Shown one piece after another: positions 24,182 through 32,734 of a stretch of 37,129 nucleotides of DNA. The notes below the pieces were generated by a model. The model was given only the letters and a program-made list of their open reading frames with translations. It made no database searches and was not told the DNA's origin. The position numbers and the translations under genes are program-made. Positions within the stretch are counted from its first letter, which is position 1; each line of letters begins with the position of its first letter. The stretch comes from a virus: IMG/VR virus record IMGVR_UViG_3300026519_000032, positions 1 to 37,129 of that record; one strand, 5' to 3'.

Positions 24182-27100
24182 TGGACTATGAACAGTGGGC
24201 CGAGCAGTATCGGCGCCTTGGTTACCCAGAGGGGTCTATCCGCGCACGCTGGAGTGAGCTGAATCCCGGCGCGCTATCCCTGCTTGGCCGCGGTCTGGCT
24301 AGTGGGTTGGTGCAGATGGCCGAGTCAGTGGGGTCTGGCCTCAAGTTCCTTGGCGCCGATGAACTTGGCGGGTCCGTCCAGGATTATTGGGCGAAGGTCG
24401 GCGAGCAATACGCGCCGCCACCATCGATCCAGGGATCGATAGTCGACCAGCCGGACCTGATGGCGTCGCCAGGATGGTGGGCGTACAACCTCGGCCAGAT
24501 GGCGCCATTCACCGCATCAATGTTCGTGCCAGGAATCGCTGCTGCGCGCGGTGCGCAGGCCATCGGGGCCGCGGCGAAGGGTGCCGGCCTTGCGTCGCGT
24601 ATAGGTGGCGCATCGCGCGGCATAGGCACAGCGGTTGGCGCCGGTACCGGCGGCTTCTTCGAGGCCATGCCGGAATACGAGCAATCTCTACAGGATGGCA
24701 TGGACCCGGTGGAGGCCCGTCTGCGCGCTGGCGCAACCGGGCTTGCCATTGGAGCGCTGAACACCATCCCGCTGTCGCGCGCCTTTGGTCCTGGTGGACT
24801 GGTTAAGCGAGCACTGACCACCGGCGCCTCAGAGGCGGCCACGGAGTGGGCTGAAGAACCAACCACAGCGGCGATATATGGGCGCGACATCGGTGAAGCC
24901 GCATACCAGGGCGTGAACGTCATTCCGCCGGCCTTTGTTATGGGTATGCTTGGTGCTGGCGGTACGCCAAAGGACGTGAGGAAGCGCGCTGTAACACTGC
25001 CAGACGACAGCCCATTGCTACGCGAAACCATCGATATTCCAGGGCGCGACGAAATGCGAGCAAGGATTGTCGACGAGATTGTTTCACGTGGAACACCAAA
25101 AGACACACCGACGGCATATGTATTTGGTGGCGGCGGGGCTGCTGGGAAGGGGACGATCAGAGAGGCGTTGACCGAGATGGGCGCTATAGATCGTGACGCC
25201 GTGCTCATTGATCCCGACGAGGTAAAACAAAAAATACCAGAATATCAGGCGATTGCCAGCCTCGGCGATCCGCGCGCAGCGATTACTGTCCACGAGGAGT
25301 CATCCGTAATATCGAGCGATGCCTTGTCCAAAGCGATAGATCAGCGCAAAGATGTCGTGATCGACGAGACGCTCGGCAACCCGCAGAAGGCGGTCGAGCT
25401 GCTGCGGTCGTTGAGAGAGGCCGGGTATAAGACTGAGCTTGTTGGCGTCACTGTTGATCCTCAGGAGGCGCTGCGCCGAGCCGCAGAGCGCGGTGAGCGC
25501 ACCGGGCGATACGTCGACCCTGATGCGCTTGTAAGCGCGCATGGCGGGTTTGCGTCTGGATTCGAGACGTATGCAACACTGGTTGACTCTGCGGCGCTGT
25601 ATGACACATCAACGGCAGAGCCGACAAAGATCGCCGAGGCTGATGGTGGGCGCGTTAATGTTATTGACAGCGACCGTTATAACAAGTTCAAGGAGGTGGC
25701 CAATGAAGGACAGGCTGCAAGCGGCGCCGCGCACAGTGGTGCGCCCGCAGAGACTGCCGGACAAGATTCCATCCTCGGTGATCAAGAAGGCTATCAAGCG
25801 CCGGGACAGAAAACTGAAGGTAAAGCACCCGGTAATATTCCCGATGCCGGACTGACAGCGTGGAGTCAGTCGTACCGTGGTGGCACCAGCGGTGACGTGA
25901 CTGGCGAGCCCGGCTCGCAAGACAATTATCCGCCAACATCGACGCCAGAGTTCAAGGAATGGTCTGGCGGCGCGCCCGTTGTAAGGCTGAGCGACACTAA
26001 AGCCGCGAGATTCGAGTCAGGAAGTCCTGTGGTCATAGAGGCGCTTCACGGAACTGATGCCGACATCGAATCGTTCTCGCAGGAAAGCCTTGGATTTAAT
26101 ACCGGAGCCAAAAGCGCAAAAGAGGGCTTTTTCTTCACGAACAGCCCAGACGCAGCAGAACTATATCCCGTGTATGAAAAGGGCCAGCTTCTTGAGTCTG
26201 GCGGCTTTCTGCCATACATAGACAAAAAGACAGGGAAGAAGATAGTTCCAGAGAATGTTCACGACAAATATAAAAAAGCAAAAAACAAAAGGCAGTCGTT
26301 ATTTAATTCTCTTGCCGACGCCGAAGATGCAGGGAAAATCAATATTTCCGAGGCAGAAGCAAACGCAATAAAGGCAATTGAAAGCGGCGAGTATTCTGAC
26401 GCAGAAATAAAGGCGGCGATAGACCTTATTTCTGAATCGAAAAACAGTACCGTCAAGGCTTACGCGTCTGCCGCAAGTGAATATGCCAACGCTCTCGACA
26501 CTCTCTTAAAATACAAATACAAATATCAATTCAGCTCTCGGGCATGGGAGGGCGGAGACGCTCTTGACCAGTGGGATGCAAAGAAAAAAACATTGCAGCC
26601 AAACATCATGCCGGTTTACCTGTCGATGAAGAACCCTATGGTTTACGACTATAAGGGGGCTTCATATAGAGACACATCTTATTCAGACCTTATCGAAAAG
26701 GCTAAAAAGGAGGGGTTTGACGGTCTAATCCTAAAAAACACAAGAGACCCGGTGGCAATGGATGTCTATGTTGTTTTTAGTCCTACACAGATAAAATCGA
26801 AATTCAATAGAGGGTCATTCAGCACCGAAGATCAGAGAATACTGTACTCAAAACAAGGTCGCATCAGTGCTTATGGTAGCAGGGATGCTGCCACGCTACA
26901 GGTAGAAGAAGAGCGCAGAGGATCACCCGTCGTGCAGATTGGTGATGGTCGCGTATCGGCGTCACACGGGCACGGCTCCATTTCAATATCATCACCTCAA
27001 AAGGGTGTACTCGTAATGGCGGTGCCAAGCGATGTCTCCATCACTGAAACAAGGCGCAAGCGCGAGCTTGGCGACATGTTTGAAAGCATCCTTGTCGACC

Positions 27101-30100
27101 GCAGCGCGAACATCACAAACATACTTGCCAGCAAGCAGATGCTTGAGCAGTATCCAGGGCTTGGTGTTGTAATTGACAGGCTTGGCAGGAATGGTGCGCT
27201 TACCATTGACGCGTCAAACCCCTACGGCGTGCTGTACATAAACGTAAACCGCAAGAGCAGCGGAGAGATTTATGAGCCGTTCAAGAAGTCAAAAGACAAG
27301 GCCGCGCTGTCGAAGATATCAAGCGACCTGTTTGGTAAGGTTGCTGGCGCCGGGTCAAAGATCGGCCTTAACAGCAGCAATCCCGGGAAATACGTTGACA
27401 CGTTTGACTTTGAAAGTGAGTTTTATTCTGCCGGCATGTCGCCGTTCTCGGTCACGCCGCCGAGCGCAGACAGTGCCGGGGTTCTTGCCGGGGCGCTTGA
27501 TGACCTGGTGGCCGAGGGGATGCCAAAGGAGTGGCGCAGCGCCATTAATGGGCTTGGCGATCTGTCCGCCGACTATACCGAGCATGGCGTATATGTCTTC
27601 AGCTGGAAAAAGATTGGCATCAACAAGAATCTTCTTGAGGCAGCCGCAAACAGCCCAAGCGACACCCTTCACAGGCTGGTAAGGACAACCGTTGCGCATG
27701 AGATAGGGCACGCCGTTGATATAGGTGTTGGCGCGCAGGCGTCAAGTTCATCCATGCTTCTGGATATAAATCCGGCGCGCGTTTATGCCGGAGGAAAATA
27801 CAAGGATGGTGCGCTTGGCCCGGTCATGAAGGAGCTGTTCGACTATTGGGCGTCGGAAGTGTCTGTGCAGGATGGGCTGCACAATTTTCTGAACTACCCA
27901 ATGCAGTGGATGCTCGATATAGGCAACTCGTATGATCTCAAGCGATCAGAAGAGCTTGCCAAAAGGCTGCGCGCCGAGGCGTTCGCGCAGCTAACGGCGC
28001 TCCGCTACAACTACCCAGAACTCATGAGGCGGCGACTGCCTGCCGGATACAAACTTGTCGAGGAGGTGGCACATGCCAGCACTGAAAAGAGACTTGGAGA
28101 TTTTCAGGGAGAGAATGGAATACGAAAAGCGTTTCGGACATCCGGTCCCCCCGACGGAGCTGCAACGGGAGGACCTGCTGGAGGTTTTGCGGCGGGCGTT
28201 GAGCAGCGGGAGCCAGGTGGAGGCGTGGGCGAAATGGGCGTATCCGCCTGGTTTAGTAGACAGGGCGGACATAAGCCCGGCGGTAGCAAGGGGTTCGCAG
28301 GAAACCTAAACCTCGACAAGTACGGGCGCCTCACACCGATGGCTGAGGAGGTGTTGACGGAGACCTATAACGCGCTTCAGAGGAAAATGGAGAAGGCGAG
28401 GCGCAACACCATTCCATGGGATGAGACGGTGCGGCTGGCCAGCGACCTCGGTATGAACCCGTCCGACCTGGCGAAGCGCGCCAAGGGAACGGCGCTCAAC
28501 GCCGAGCAGCTTGAGCGCTCGCGCCAGATTGTTGAGGAGTCGGCGTTGGCGACCGCCGAGGCAGCCAGGCGCGCCGAGGAGTCAGGCAGCCCTGACGACA
28601 TGGTCAAGGCATATGACATGCTGTTACAGCATGCCGCACTTCAGGAGAAACTCACCGGCGCCGTAGCCGAGGCCGGCCGCGCGCTCAATATCCTGCGCAA
28701 GGTCACGTCAGAGAGCAAGGCGGCCAAGCAAATCATAGAATCAGACTCAACCATCGAAGAAAAGGTGGCGATGATGGCCGGGCTTACAGACCCTGGCCAG
28801 GTGAGCAAGTTCGCCAGGGAAGCATCCAAGACCAGCACCTCTGACATTCTCCTTGAGGTGTGGATAAACGCGCTTCTCAGTGGACCACAGACACATGTTG
28901 TCAACATACTCTCAAACACACTCGTTGACGCCTTCAGTTTGGCTGAAAATGCCGTGGCGGCCGTCATCGGCAAGATGCGCAAAGGGAACAAGGTAACGTT
29001 CCGTGAGACCATGGCCAGGGCTGTTGGCATGATGCGTGGAGGCCTTGAGGGCGCCAGGCTGGCCAAGGAAGCGTTCATCACCGAGGAAACCACCGGGCAA
29101 AACAAGGTCGAGGCGCGTAGGTATCAGGCCATAGCGCCGGAGGCGTTCGGCGTAGACCCGAATACTCCGCAGGGCAAGGCAATCACAAAGATTGGTCGCA
29201 CAGTGCGCATCCCTGGGCGAGCCCTTGGCGCGATGGACGAATACTTCAAGGCGGTGGCCAGAAGGTCGGCTGTAGCCGGCCTGGCGGTGCGAAAGGCGTA
29301 CTCTGAAGGATTGACGGGGGAGGCGTGGACGAACCGCGTTAAGGAACTGACAACATCGCCCACCGACGAAATGCTTGAGCAGGCCGGCAAGGAAGCTGAA
29401 TATATGACATTCACGAACCGCCTTGGTCCGTTCGGCCGCGCCTTGCAGCGCATGGCCACAGAGATTCCAGCGCTGCGCCTGATCATCCCGTTTATCCGAA
29501 CTCCGACGAATATCGTCAAGTTTGCCGCGCACAGGTCTCCGCTCATGCTGGCATCAAAGAGCTGGTGGCGCACACTGAAGACCGCCACCGGCGCCGAGCG
29601 CGACATTATGCTCGCCAGGATGTTGACTGGTACCGCCCTCATGGCTGGGATTGCCGCTCTCACGGCGGCCGGCAAGATTACCGGGGGCGGCCCGGATGAC
29701 CCGCGTGAGCGCGAGCTTCTGAGGCGCACGGGGTGGCAGCCTTATTCGGTTTGGGACGGCGGCCAGTGGGTGGCATACAGCAGACTAGAGCCGCTCGGCA
29801 TGTTGTTTGGTATCGCGGCAGACCTGCAAGAGATATCCAGCGATGACGATGTGGAGAACGTGGCTTCAATGCTGGTTGCGTCCATGGCGAAGAACATCGC
29901 CAGCAAGACATGGCTGCGGGGTGTTTCTGAGGCCGTTATGGCGCTATCGGACCCGGACAGGTATGGTGACAGGTGGTGGATAAACCTCATGGGCACGGCC
30001 GTTCCTACAGGTGTCGCCCATGTTGCCAGGGTTCAAGACCAAATTCTGCGCGACGCCAGAACCGTCACTGACAGGCTTTTGTCACGCATACCAGGGCAAA

Positions 30101-30504
30101 CCGATAGGGTTATGCCGAGACGAGACACGCGCGGCGAGGTAATCAGGCTTGAGGGTGGTATTGGCCCCGATATCCTGTCCCCAATCTATGCTTCATCCCC
30201 CAAGGATGATCCGGTGGCCGAGGAGTTGCTGCGGGTCGGCGTCATGATATCAAAGCCATCCCGCCGCGTGTTTAAGACAAAGCTGTCGCCAGATGAGTAT
30301 GATATATATCAGCGCGAGGCCGGCGCGCTAATAGAGTCTTTGTTGCGCAAGATTATTGACTCGCCTGGGTACAAGCGCCTGTCAGACGAATACAAGAAAG
30401 CTATTCTTGAGAGGGTGATAACGAAGGCCAGGCAGCGGGCGCGCTTTGCATTGATTCGACAGCGCCCGGAAATTCTTAGCGGAGATCGTCGCCGTGCAGG
30501 ATGA
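24181..30504 (+). CDS. Giant polyvalent virion protein: zeta kinase, ART, zincin, large associated domain
   Basis: This encodes 2107 residues. Domains in order: a hydrophobic Gly/Ala-rich N-terminal part (about 95-200); a zeta-toxin-like kinase (about 310-475) with Walker A G316-T325 (GGGGAAGKGT), LIDPDEVK, VIDETLGN and the Arg-rich RRAAERGERTGRY; an ADP-ribosyltransferase of the polyvalent type (about 618-875) with H623-G-T and GFFFTNSPDAAELY; a zincin protease with H1173-E-I-G-H1177 and possible third ligand E1266; then a long C-terminal region (1400-2107) with ALLSGPQTHVVNILSNTL and a hydrophobic stretch near 1814-1834. Its place between internal virion proteins and the lysin suggests it is packaged and injected to act on host targets. 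Two small frames are nested at its domain junctions. Confidence 0.85.
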   Translation: MDYEQWAEQYRRLGYPEGSIRARWSELNPGALSLLGRGLASGLVQMAESVGSGLKFLGADELGGSVQDYWAKVGEQYAPPPSIQGSIVDQPDLMASPGWWAYNLGQMAPFTASMFVPGIAAARGAQAIGAAAKGAGLASRIGGASRGIGTAVGAGTGGFFEAMPEYEQSLQDGMDPVEARLRAGATGLAIGALNTIPLSRAFGPGGLVKRALTTGASEAATEWAEEPTTAAIYGRDIGEAAYQGVNVIPPAFVMGMLGAGGTPKDVRKRAVTLPDDSPLLRETIDIPGRDEMRARIVDEIVSRGTPKDTPTAYVFGGGGAAGKGTIREALTEMGAIDRDAVLIDPDEVKQKIPEYQAIASLGDPRAAITVHEESSVISSDALSKAIDQRKDVVIDETLGNPQKAVELLRSLREAGYKTELVGVTVDPQEALRRAAERGERTGRYVDPDALVSAHGGFASGFETYATLVDSAALYDTSTAEPTKIAEADGGRVNVIDSDRYNKFKEVANEGQAASGAAHSGAPAETAGQDSILGDQEGYQAPGQKTEGKAPGNIPDAGLTAWSQSYRGGTSGDVTGEPGSQDNYPPTSTPEFKEWSGGAPVVRLSDTKAARFESGSPVVIEALHGTDADIESFSQESLGFNTGAKSAKEGFFFTNSPDAAELYPVYEKGQLLESGGFLPYIDKKTGKKIVPENVHDKYKKAKNKRQSLFNSLADAEDAGKINISEAEANAIKAIESGEYSDAEIKAAIDLISESKNSTVKAYASAASEYANALDTLLKYKYKYQFSSRAWEGGDALDQWDAKKKTLQPNIMPVYLSMKNPMVYDYKGASYRDTSYSDLIEKAKKEGFDGLILKNTRDPVAMDVYVVFSPTQIKSKFNRGSFSTEDQRILYSKQGRISAYGSRDAATLQVEEERRGSPVVQIGDGRVSASHGHGSISISSPQKGVLVMAVPSDVSITETRRKRELGDMFESILVDRSANITNILASKQMLEQYPGLGVVIDRLGRNGALTIDASNPYGVLYINVNRKSSGEIYEPFKKSKDKAALSKISSDLFGKVAGAGSKIGLNSSNPGKYVDTFDFESEFYSAGMSPFSVTPPSADSAGVLAGALDDLVAEGMPKEWRSAINGLGDLSADYTEHGVYVFSWKKIGINKNLLEAAANSPSDTLHRLVRTTVAHEIGHAVDIGVGAQASSSSMLLDINPARVYAGGKYKDGALGPVMKELFDYWASEVSVQDGLHNFLNYPMQWMLDIGNSYDLKRSEELAKRLRAEAFAQLTALRYNYPELMRRRLPAGYKLVEEVAHASTEKRLGDFQGENGIRKAFRTSGPPDGAATGGPAGGFAAGVEQREPGGGVGEMGVSAWFSRQGGHKPGGSKGFAGNLNLDKYGRLTPMAEEVLTETYNALQRKMEKARRNTIPWDETVRLASDLGMNPSDLAKRAKGTALNAEQLERSRQIVEESALATAEAARRAEESGSPDDMVKAYDMLLQHAALQEKLTGAVAEAGRALNILRKVTSESKAAKQIIESDSTIEEKVAMMAGLTDPGQVSKFAREASKTSTSDILLEVWINALLSGPQTHVVNILSNTLVDAFSLAENAVAAVIGKMRKGNKVTFRETMARAVGMMRGGLEGARLAKEAFITEETTGQNKVEARRYQAIAPEAFGVDPNTPQGKAITKIGRTVRIPGRALGAMDEYFKAVARRSAVAGLAVRKAYSEGLTGEAWTNRVKELTTSPTDEMLEQAGKEAEYMTFTNRLGPFGRALQRMATEIPALRLIIPFIRTPTNIVKFAAHRSPLMLASKSWWRTLKTATGAERDIMLARMLTGTALMAGIAALTAAGKITGGGPDDPRERELLRRTGWQPYSVWDGGQWVAYSRLEPLGMLFGIAADLQEISSDDDVENVASMLVASMAKNIASKTWLRGVSEAVMALSDPDRYGDRWWINLMGTAVPTGVAHVARVQDQILRDARTVTDRLLSRIPGQTDRVMPRRDTRGEVIRLEGGIGPDILSPIYASSPKDDPVAEELLRVGVMISKPSRRVFKTKLSPDEYDIYQREAGALIESLLRKIIDSPGYKRLSDEYKKAILERVITKARQRARFALIRQRPEILSGDRRRAG
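25703..25855 (+). CDS. Nested small basic protein in the +1 frame of the giant gene
   Basis: This is a 50-residue frame inside the giant gene, at the linker after the zeta domain. AGGAGGTGGC lies so that AGGAGG is six bases from the ATG. The product is basic: MKDRLQAAPRTVVRPQRLPD, then a Lys/Arg-rich helix (VIKKAIKRRDRKLKVKH). By hand count 39 of 50 codons end in G or C, against about 20 of 50 for the main frame over the same bases, which is here a Gly/Ala/Gln-rich linker. This favours a real gene. No family is recognised, and it could be an old separate gene now enclosed by read-through of its neighbours. Confidence 0.55.
   Translation: MKDRLQAAPRTVVRPQRLPDKIPSSVIKKAIKRRDRKLKVKHPVIFPMPD
28073..28309 (+). 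CDS. Second nested protein in the +1 frame of the giant gene
   Basis: This is a 78-residue frame in the linker after the zincin domain. It has the same ten-base AGGAGGTGGC at the same distance from ATG as the nested gene at 25703. The product is a normal-looking charged helical protein (LKRDLEIFRERMEYEKRFG, then QREDLLEVLRRALSSGSQ). By hand count 54 of 78 codons end in G or C, against about half in the main frame, where the linker is Gly/Pro-rich and low in complexity. The main frame here looks like the overprinted one. No family recognised. Confidence 0.6.
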   Translation: MPALKRDLEIFRERMEYEKRFGHPVPPTELQREDLLEVLRRALSSGSQVEAWAKWAYPPGLVDRADISPAVARGSQET

Positions 30505-31084
30505 TGAAAAAAAGTCTGGAAACGGTATTCTTGTGACGGCGCTGGTTGCTGCGATGGCTGGCGGCGGAAGTGGGATAGGCGTCAAATACGCGCTTATCGA
30601 TAATTCAGATACAAGAATTGGCGCAAGGATGGCATCTATTGAGCGAGATGTCGCCATTCTCAAGGGCGTCTACGACATTCGCGCGTCTGAAATAAAAGAG
30701 ATGCGCGTCATGATCTCACAGATTACCGACAGGATTCTTGTTCTTGAGCGGTTTATGTGGTCAGGAAAGAGGAATGCAAAAGTGAGGCTGAAGCGCGGTG
30801 TAAGTGTGTTCGGAATAAAAAATGAGATGCTTGTCGCTGTAATGGCTGCAGACCATGTTTGGGGCCGTCTAGGGCAAGAGTTGGTGATTACGAGCGGCGT
30901 TGAGGCGCTGCACTCAAAGACATCACGGCATTATCTTGGTTATGCGGTTGACCTGCGCACCAGATATTTCACCGATGAAAATAAAAAGAAGGCGCGCGAC
31001 ATGCTTGCCGAACGCCTTGGTGATGATTACCTGGTCCTTCTTGAGTCTGACCACATCCATGTGGAATACAGACCAGTGGTGTAG
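30494..31084 (+). CDS. Endolysin: M15-type peptidase with N-terminal membrane segment
   Basis: This encodes 196 residues from a GTG (GGAGA eight bases upstream), overlapping the giant gene by 11 bases. Residues about 11-35 form a weakly hydrophobic Gly/Ala/Ser-rich segment (ILVTALVAAMAGGGSGIGV), which resembles a signal-anchor of the SAR kind. Residues 47-90 form a short coiled coil. The C-terminal domain has the M15 metallopeptidase pattern: S-x-H146-xx-G-x-A-x-D153 in RHYLGYAVDLR, then H189 in SDHIHVEY as third zinc ligand. It probably cuts peptidoglycan cross-links at lysis. No separate holin is seen nearby. Confidence 0.8.
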   Translation: MQDDEKKSGNGILVTALVAAMAGGGSGIGVKYALIDNSDTRIGARMASIERDVAILKGVYDIRASEIKEMRVMISQITDRILVLERFMWSGKRNAKVRLKRGVSVFGIKNEMLVAVMAADHVWGRLGQELVITSGVEALHSKTSRHYLGYAVDLRTRYFTDENKKKARDMLAERLGDDYLVLLESDHIHVEYRPVV

Positions 31085-31086
31085 GC

Positions 31087-31482
31087 TTACTTCAGTTTTG
31101 TAAACCTGCGGCTATCATAGTGGAACGTGATAAACGCCCCTTCCTTGCCAGAGATTTTGCCAGCGATGATGTCGAGTGGCTCACGGAAGTAGGTAGACCC
31201 GCTTTCATCGTCTGCGCCGAAGATTGGTTCATCCAGGACATCAACGACGATAAACACCTCGCCGTATCCACCGCGCCGGTTACACATCAGCGGGCGCCAC
31301 CTGATGATATCGCCAACGGAAAACTTTTCTGCCTCGCGCAGCTGCGCGAGGCAGAACTTCAGGTCTTCGATGCGCTGCTGAACGGACGGGTCTTCCAAGT
31401 TTGGCGGGCTGTGTTCGTCGGTTTTGTTGGCCGCGTCAATTGCGTCCAGCAAGTCCTCAATACTGTCAATTTGCGTGTCCAC
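31087..31482 (-). CDS. Hypothetical protein downstream of ssb
   Basis: This encodes 131 residues from a GTG at 31482 with AAGGAG six bases upstream; a longer in-frame start at 31533 would overlap ssb by 20 bases and has a poorer ribosome site. The N-terminal half is a helical acidic part (DSIEDLLDAIDAANKTDE), the C-terminal half is beta-like (GDIIRWRPLMCNRRGGYGEV, AFITFHYDSRRFTKL). Function unknown. It ends two bases from the convergent endolysin gene, with no separate terminator visible between them. Confidence 0.65.
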   Translation of the reverse strand: MDTQIDSIEDLLDAIDAANKTDEHSPPNLEDPSVQQRIEDLKFCLAQLREAEKFSVGDIIRWRPLMCNRRGGYGEVFIVVDVLDEPIFGADDESGSTYFREPLDIIAGKISGKEGAFITFHYDSRRFTKLK

Positions 31483-31513
31483 TTGTCTCTCCTTTCTGTT
31501 GATTGGTTGCTTT

Positions 31514-31933
31514 TTAAAACGGTATGTCATCATCTAAATCTTGTTGCTGCGATTGAGCAGGCTTGCTTGCCTTCTTCCTTGCGGTGGTTTTTGGTTTCGC
31601 CTTTGTGTCGATAAGCTGTATATTGCTGGCCACTACCTCTGTGGTATAGCGGTCAAGCCCGTTCTTGTCCTGCCATTTCCTCGTCTGAAGTTTTCCCTCG
31701 ATATAGACCTTTACCCCCTTCCTGACATATTCGCCGGCGATCTCCGCCATGCGCCTGAATAGCACGATACGATGCCACTCCGTGCGCTCCTGTTTTGTGC
31801 CTGTACTCTTGTCGGACCAGGTTTCGCTGGTAGCGACCGACAGTGTTGCAATAGCGTCGCCGCTTTGCGTGTACCTTATAGCGGGGTCATCGCCCGCATT
31901 CCCAATGATGATTACCTTGTTTACACCGGCCAT
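31514..31933 (-). CDS. ssb: Single-stranded DNA-binding protein
   Basis: This encodes 139 residues. The OB fold is plain: [20 protein letters not shown], then [20 protein letters not shown], then [20 protein letters not shown]. The C-terminal tail ends in DLDDDIPF, the acidic tip that recruits host replication and repair proteins in bacterial SSBs. It protects single strands during recombination and replication and is in one operon with the annealase and exonuclease. Confidence 0.95.
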   Translation of the reverse strand: MAGVNKVIIIGNAGDDPAIRYTQSGDAIATLSVATSETWSDKSTGTKQERTEWHRIVLFRRMAEIAGEYVRKGVKVYIEGKLQTRKWQDKNGLDRYTTEVVASNIQLIDTKAKPKTTARKKASKPAQSQQQDLDDDIPF

Positions 31934-31935
31934 TG

Positions 31936-32175
31936 TTATTCACCGTTCCTGCTGATGATATCGTCGACCATTTTGGCGATCTCGTTGCTTATCGCCTCAA
32001 TTGCCCTATTCAAGCCGGCCTCGCTGTCGCTGTCGCGCGTATCTTTGATTGCATGCATAACAGACACGCCTGCCACCATTGATGCCCTGGCGATCATCAG
32101 CCTTTCCGCCGTAGATTGATCTTCTTTTATTTGGTTGACCACCGTTGTAATGATATTAATATGAAAATCATCCAT
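31936..32175 (-). CDS. Hypothetical helical protein of the recombination operon
   Basis: This encodes 79 residues, helical and acidic throughout ([20 protein letters not shown], then [20 protein letters not shown]). It lies between the YqaJ exonuclease gene (overlapping by eight bases) and ssb. No family is recognised. Its location suggests a small accessory of the recombination system, for example a partner of exonuclease or SSB, but this is inference. Confidence 0.65.
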   Translation of the reverse strand: MDDFHINIITTVVNQIKEDQSTAERLMIARASMVAGVSVMHAIKDTRDSDSEAGLNRAIEAISNEIAKMVDDIISRNGE

Positions 32176-32734
32176 TTAATTCGCTCCAAAATTGTTTACA
32201 TGCGCGCTCAAGTTTTTTGATGTAATCATCATCGCGCGCAACCCTATGAATGATTACATCGTGCGCCGTGGCCGTCCTGTAGTAACTACAGAAGTCCCAC
32301 CATAGCCTGCCTGTGACCCACATACACCCCTGGACCTGCGGCTTGTATGTCGCCGGCATGCCTTTGAGGCATGCAAGGTGGCTTGACAGCGAAGACCTGC
32401 ACTTGAGTTCGACGCCGCCATCATCACCTACGAACGCATCCGGCGAACACCCAACATATTCCAGGGTTTGGTGTGGTATAAATCCGGGCCTGACGATGTC
32501 AACATCGCGCTCCCACGCGTAGGCGCCAAGCCCTTCTTCCTCTGTTGCTGCGCCATGCTCATGCCATGGCATGCTTGTGTCGAACATCGGTGCGCCGCTC
32601 AACTCAACGCGCAATTCTGCGATATACTGGCGCCTGCGCTTTGTTTTTTTCCCTGCAAGGACATCCCCGAACCGCGAAGCGGTAATGATGCCGCGTCGCT
32701 GCTCAATCCATTCATCAGACCCTTGCTTACTCAT
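32168..32734 (-). CDS. YqaJ-like recombination exonuclease (lambda Exo type)
   Basis: This encodes 188 residues from the ATG at 32734, which overlaps the annealase gene; a longer frame upstream would lie in that gene. The family opening GSDEWIEQRRGIITASRFG is present. The catalytic core has D99 in GCSPDAFV and E109-L-K111 in GGVELKC, the D-(x9)-E-x-K of lambda-Exo/YqaJ nucleases, followed by YKPQVQGCMWVTGR, another family segment. It resects double-stranded ends 5' to 3' and hands single strands to the ERF annealase encoded next to it. Confidence 0.88.
   Translation of the reverse strand: MSKQGSDEWIEQRRGIITASRFGDVLAGKKTKRRRQYIAELRVELSGAPMFDTSMPWHEHGAATEEEGLGAYAWERDVDIVRPGFIPHQTLEYVGCSPDAFVGDDGGVELKCRSSLSSHLACLKGMPATYKPQVQGCMWVTGRLWWDFCSYYRTATAHDVIIHRVARDDDYIKKLERACKQFWSELNG

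Noticed and set aside
24384-25208. 274-codon minus-strand frame inside the giant gene
   Set aside because: Antisense shadow of the Gly/Ala-rich N-terminal region and zeta domain; Ser/Pro/Ala-rich text typical of GC-rich shadows.
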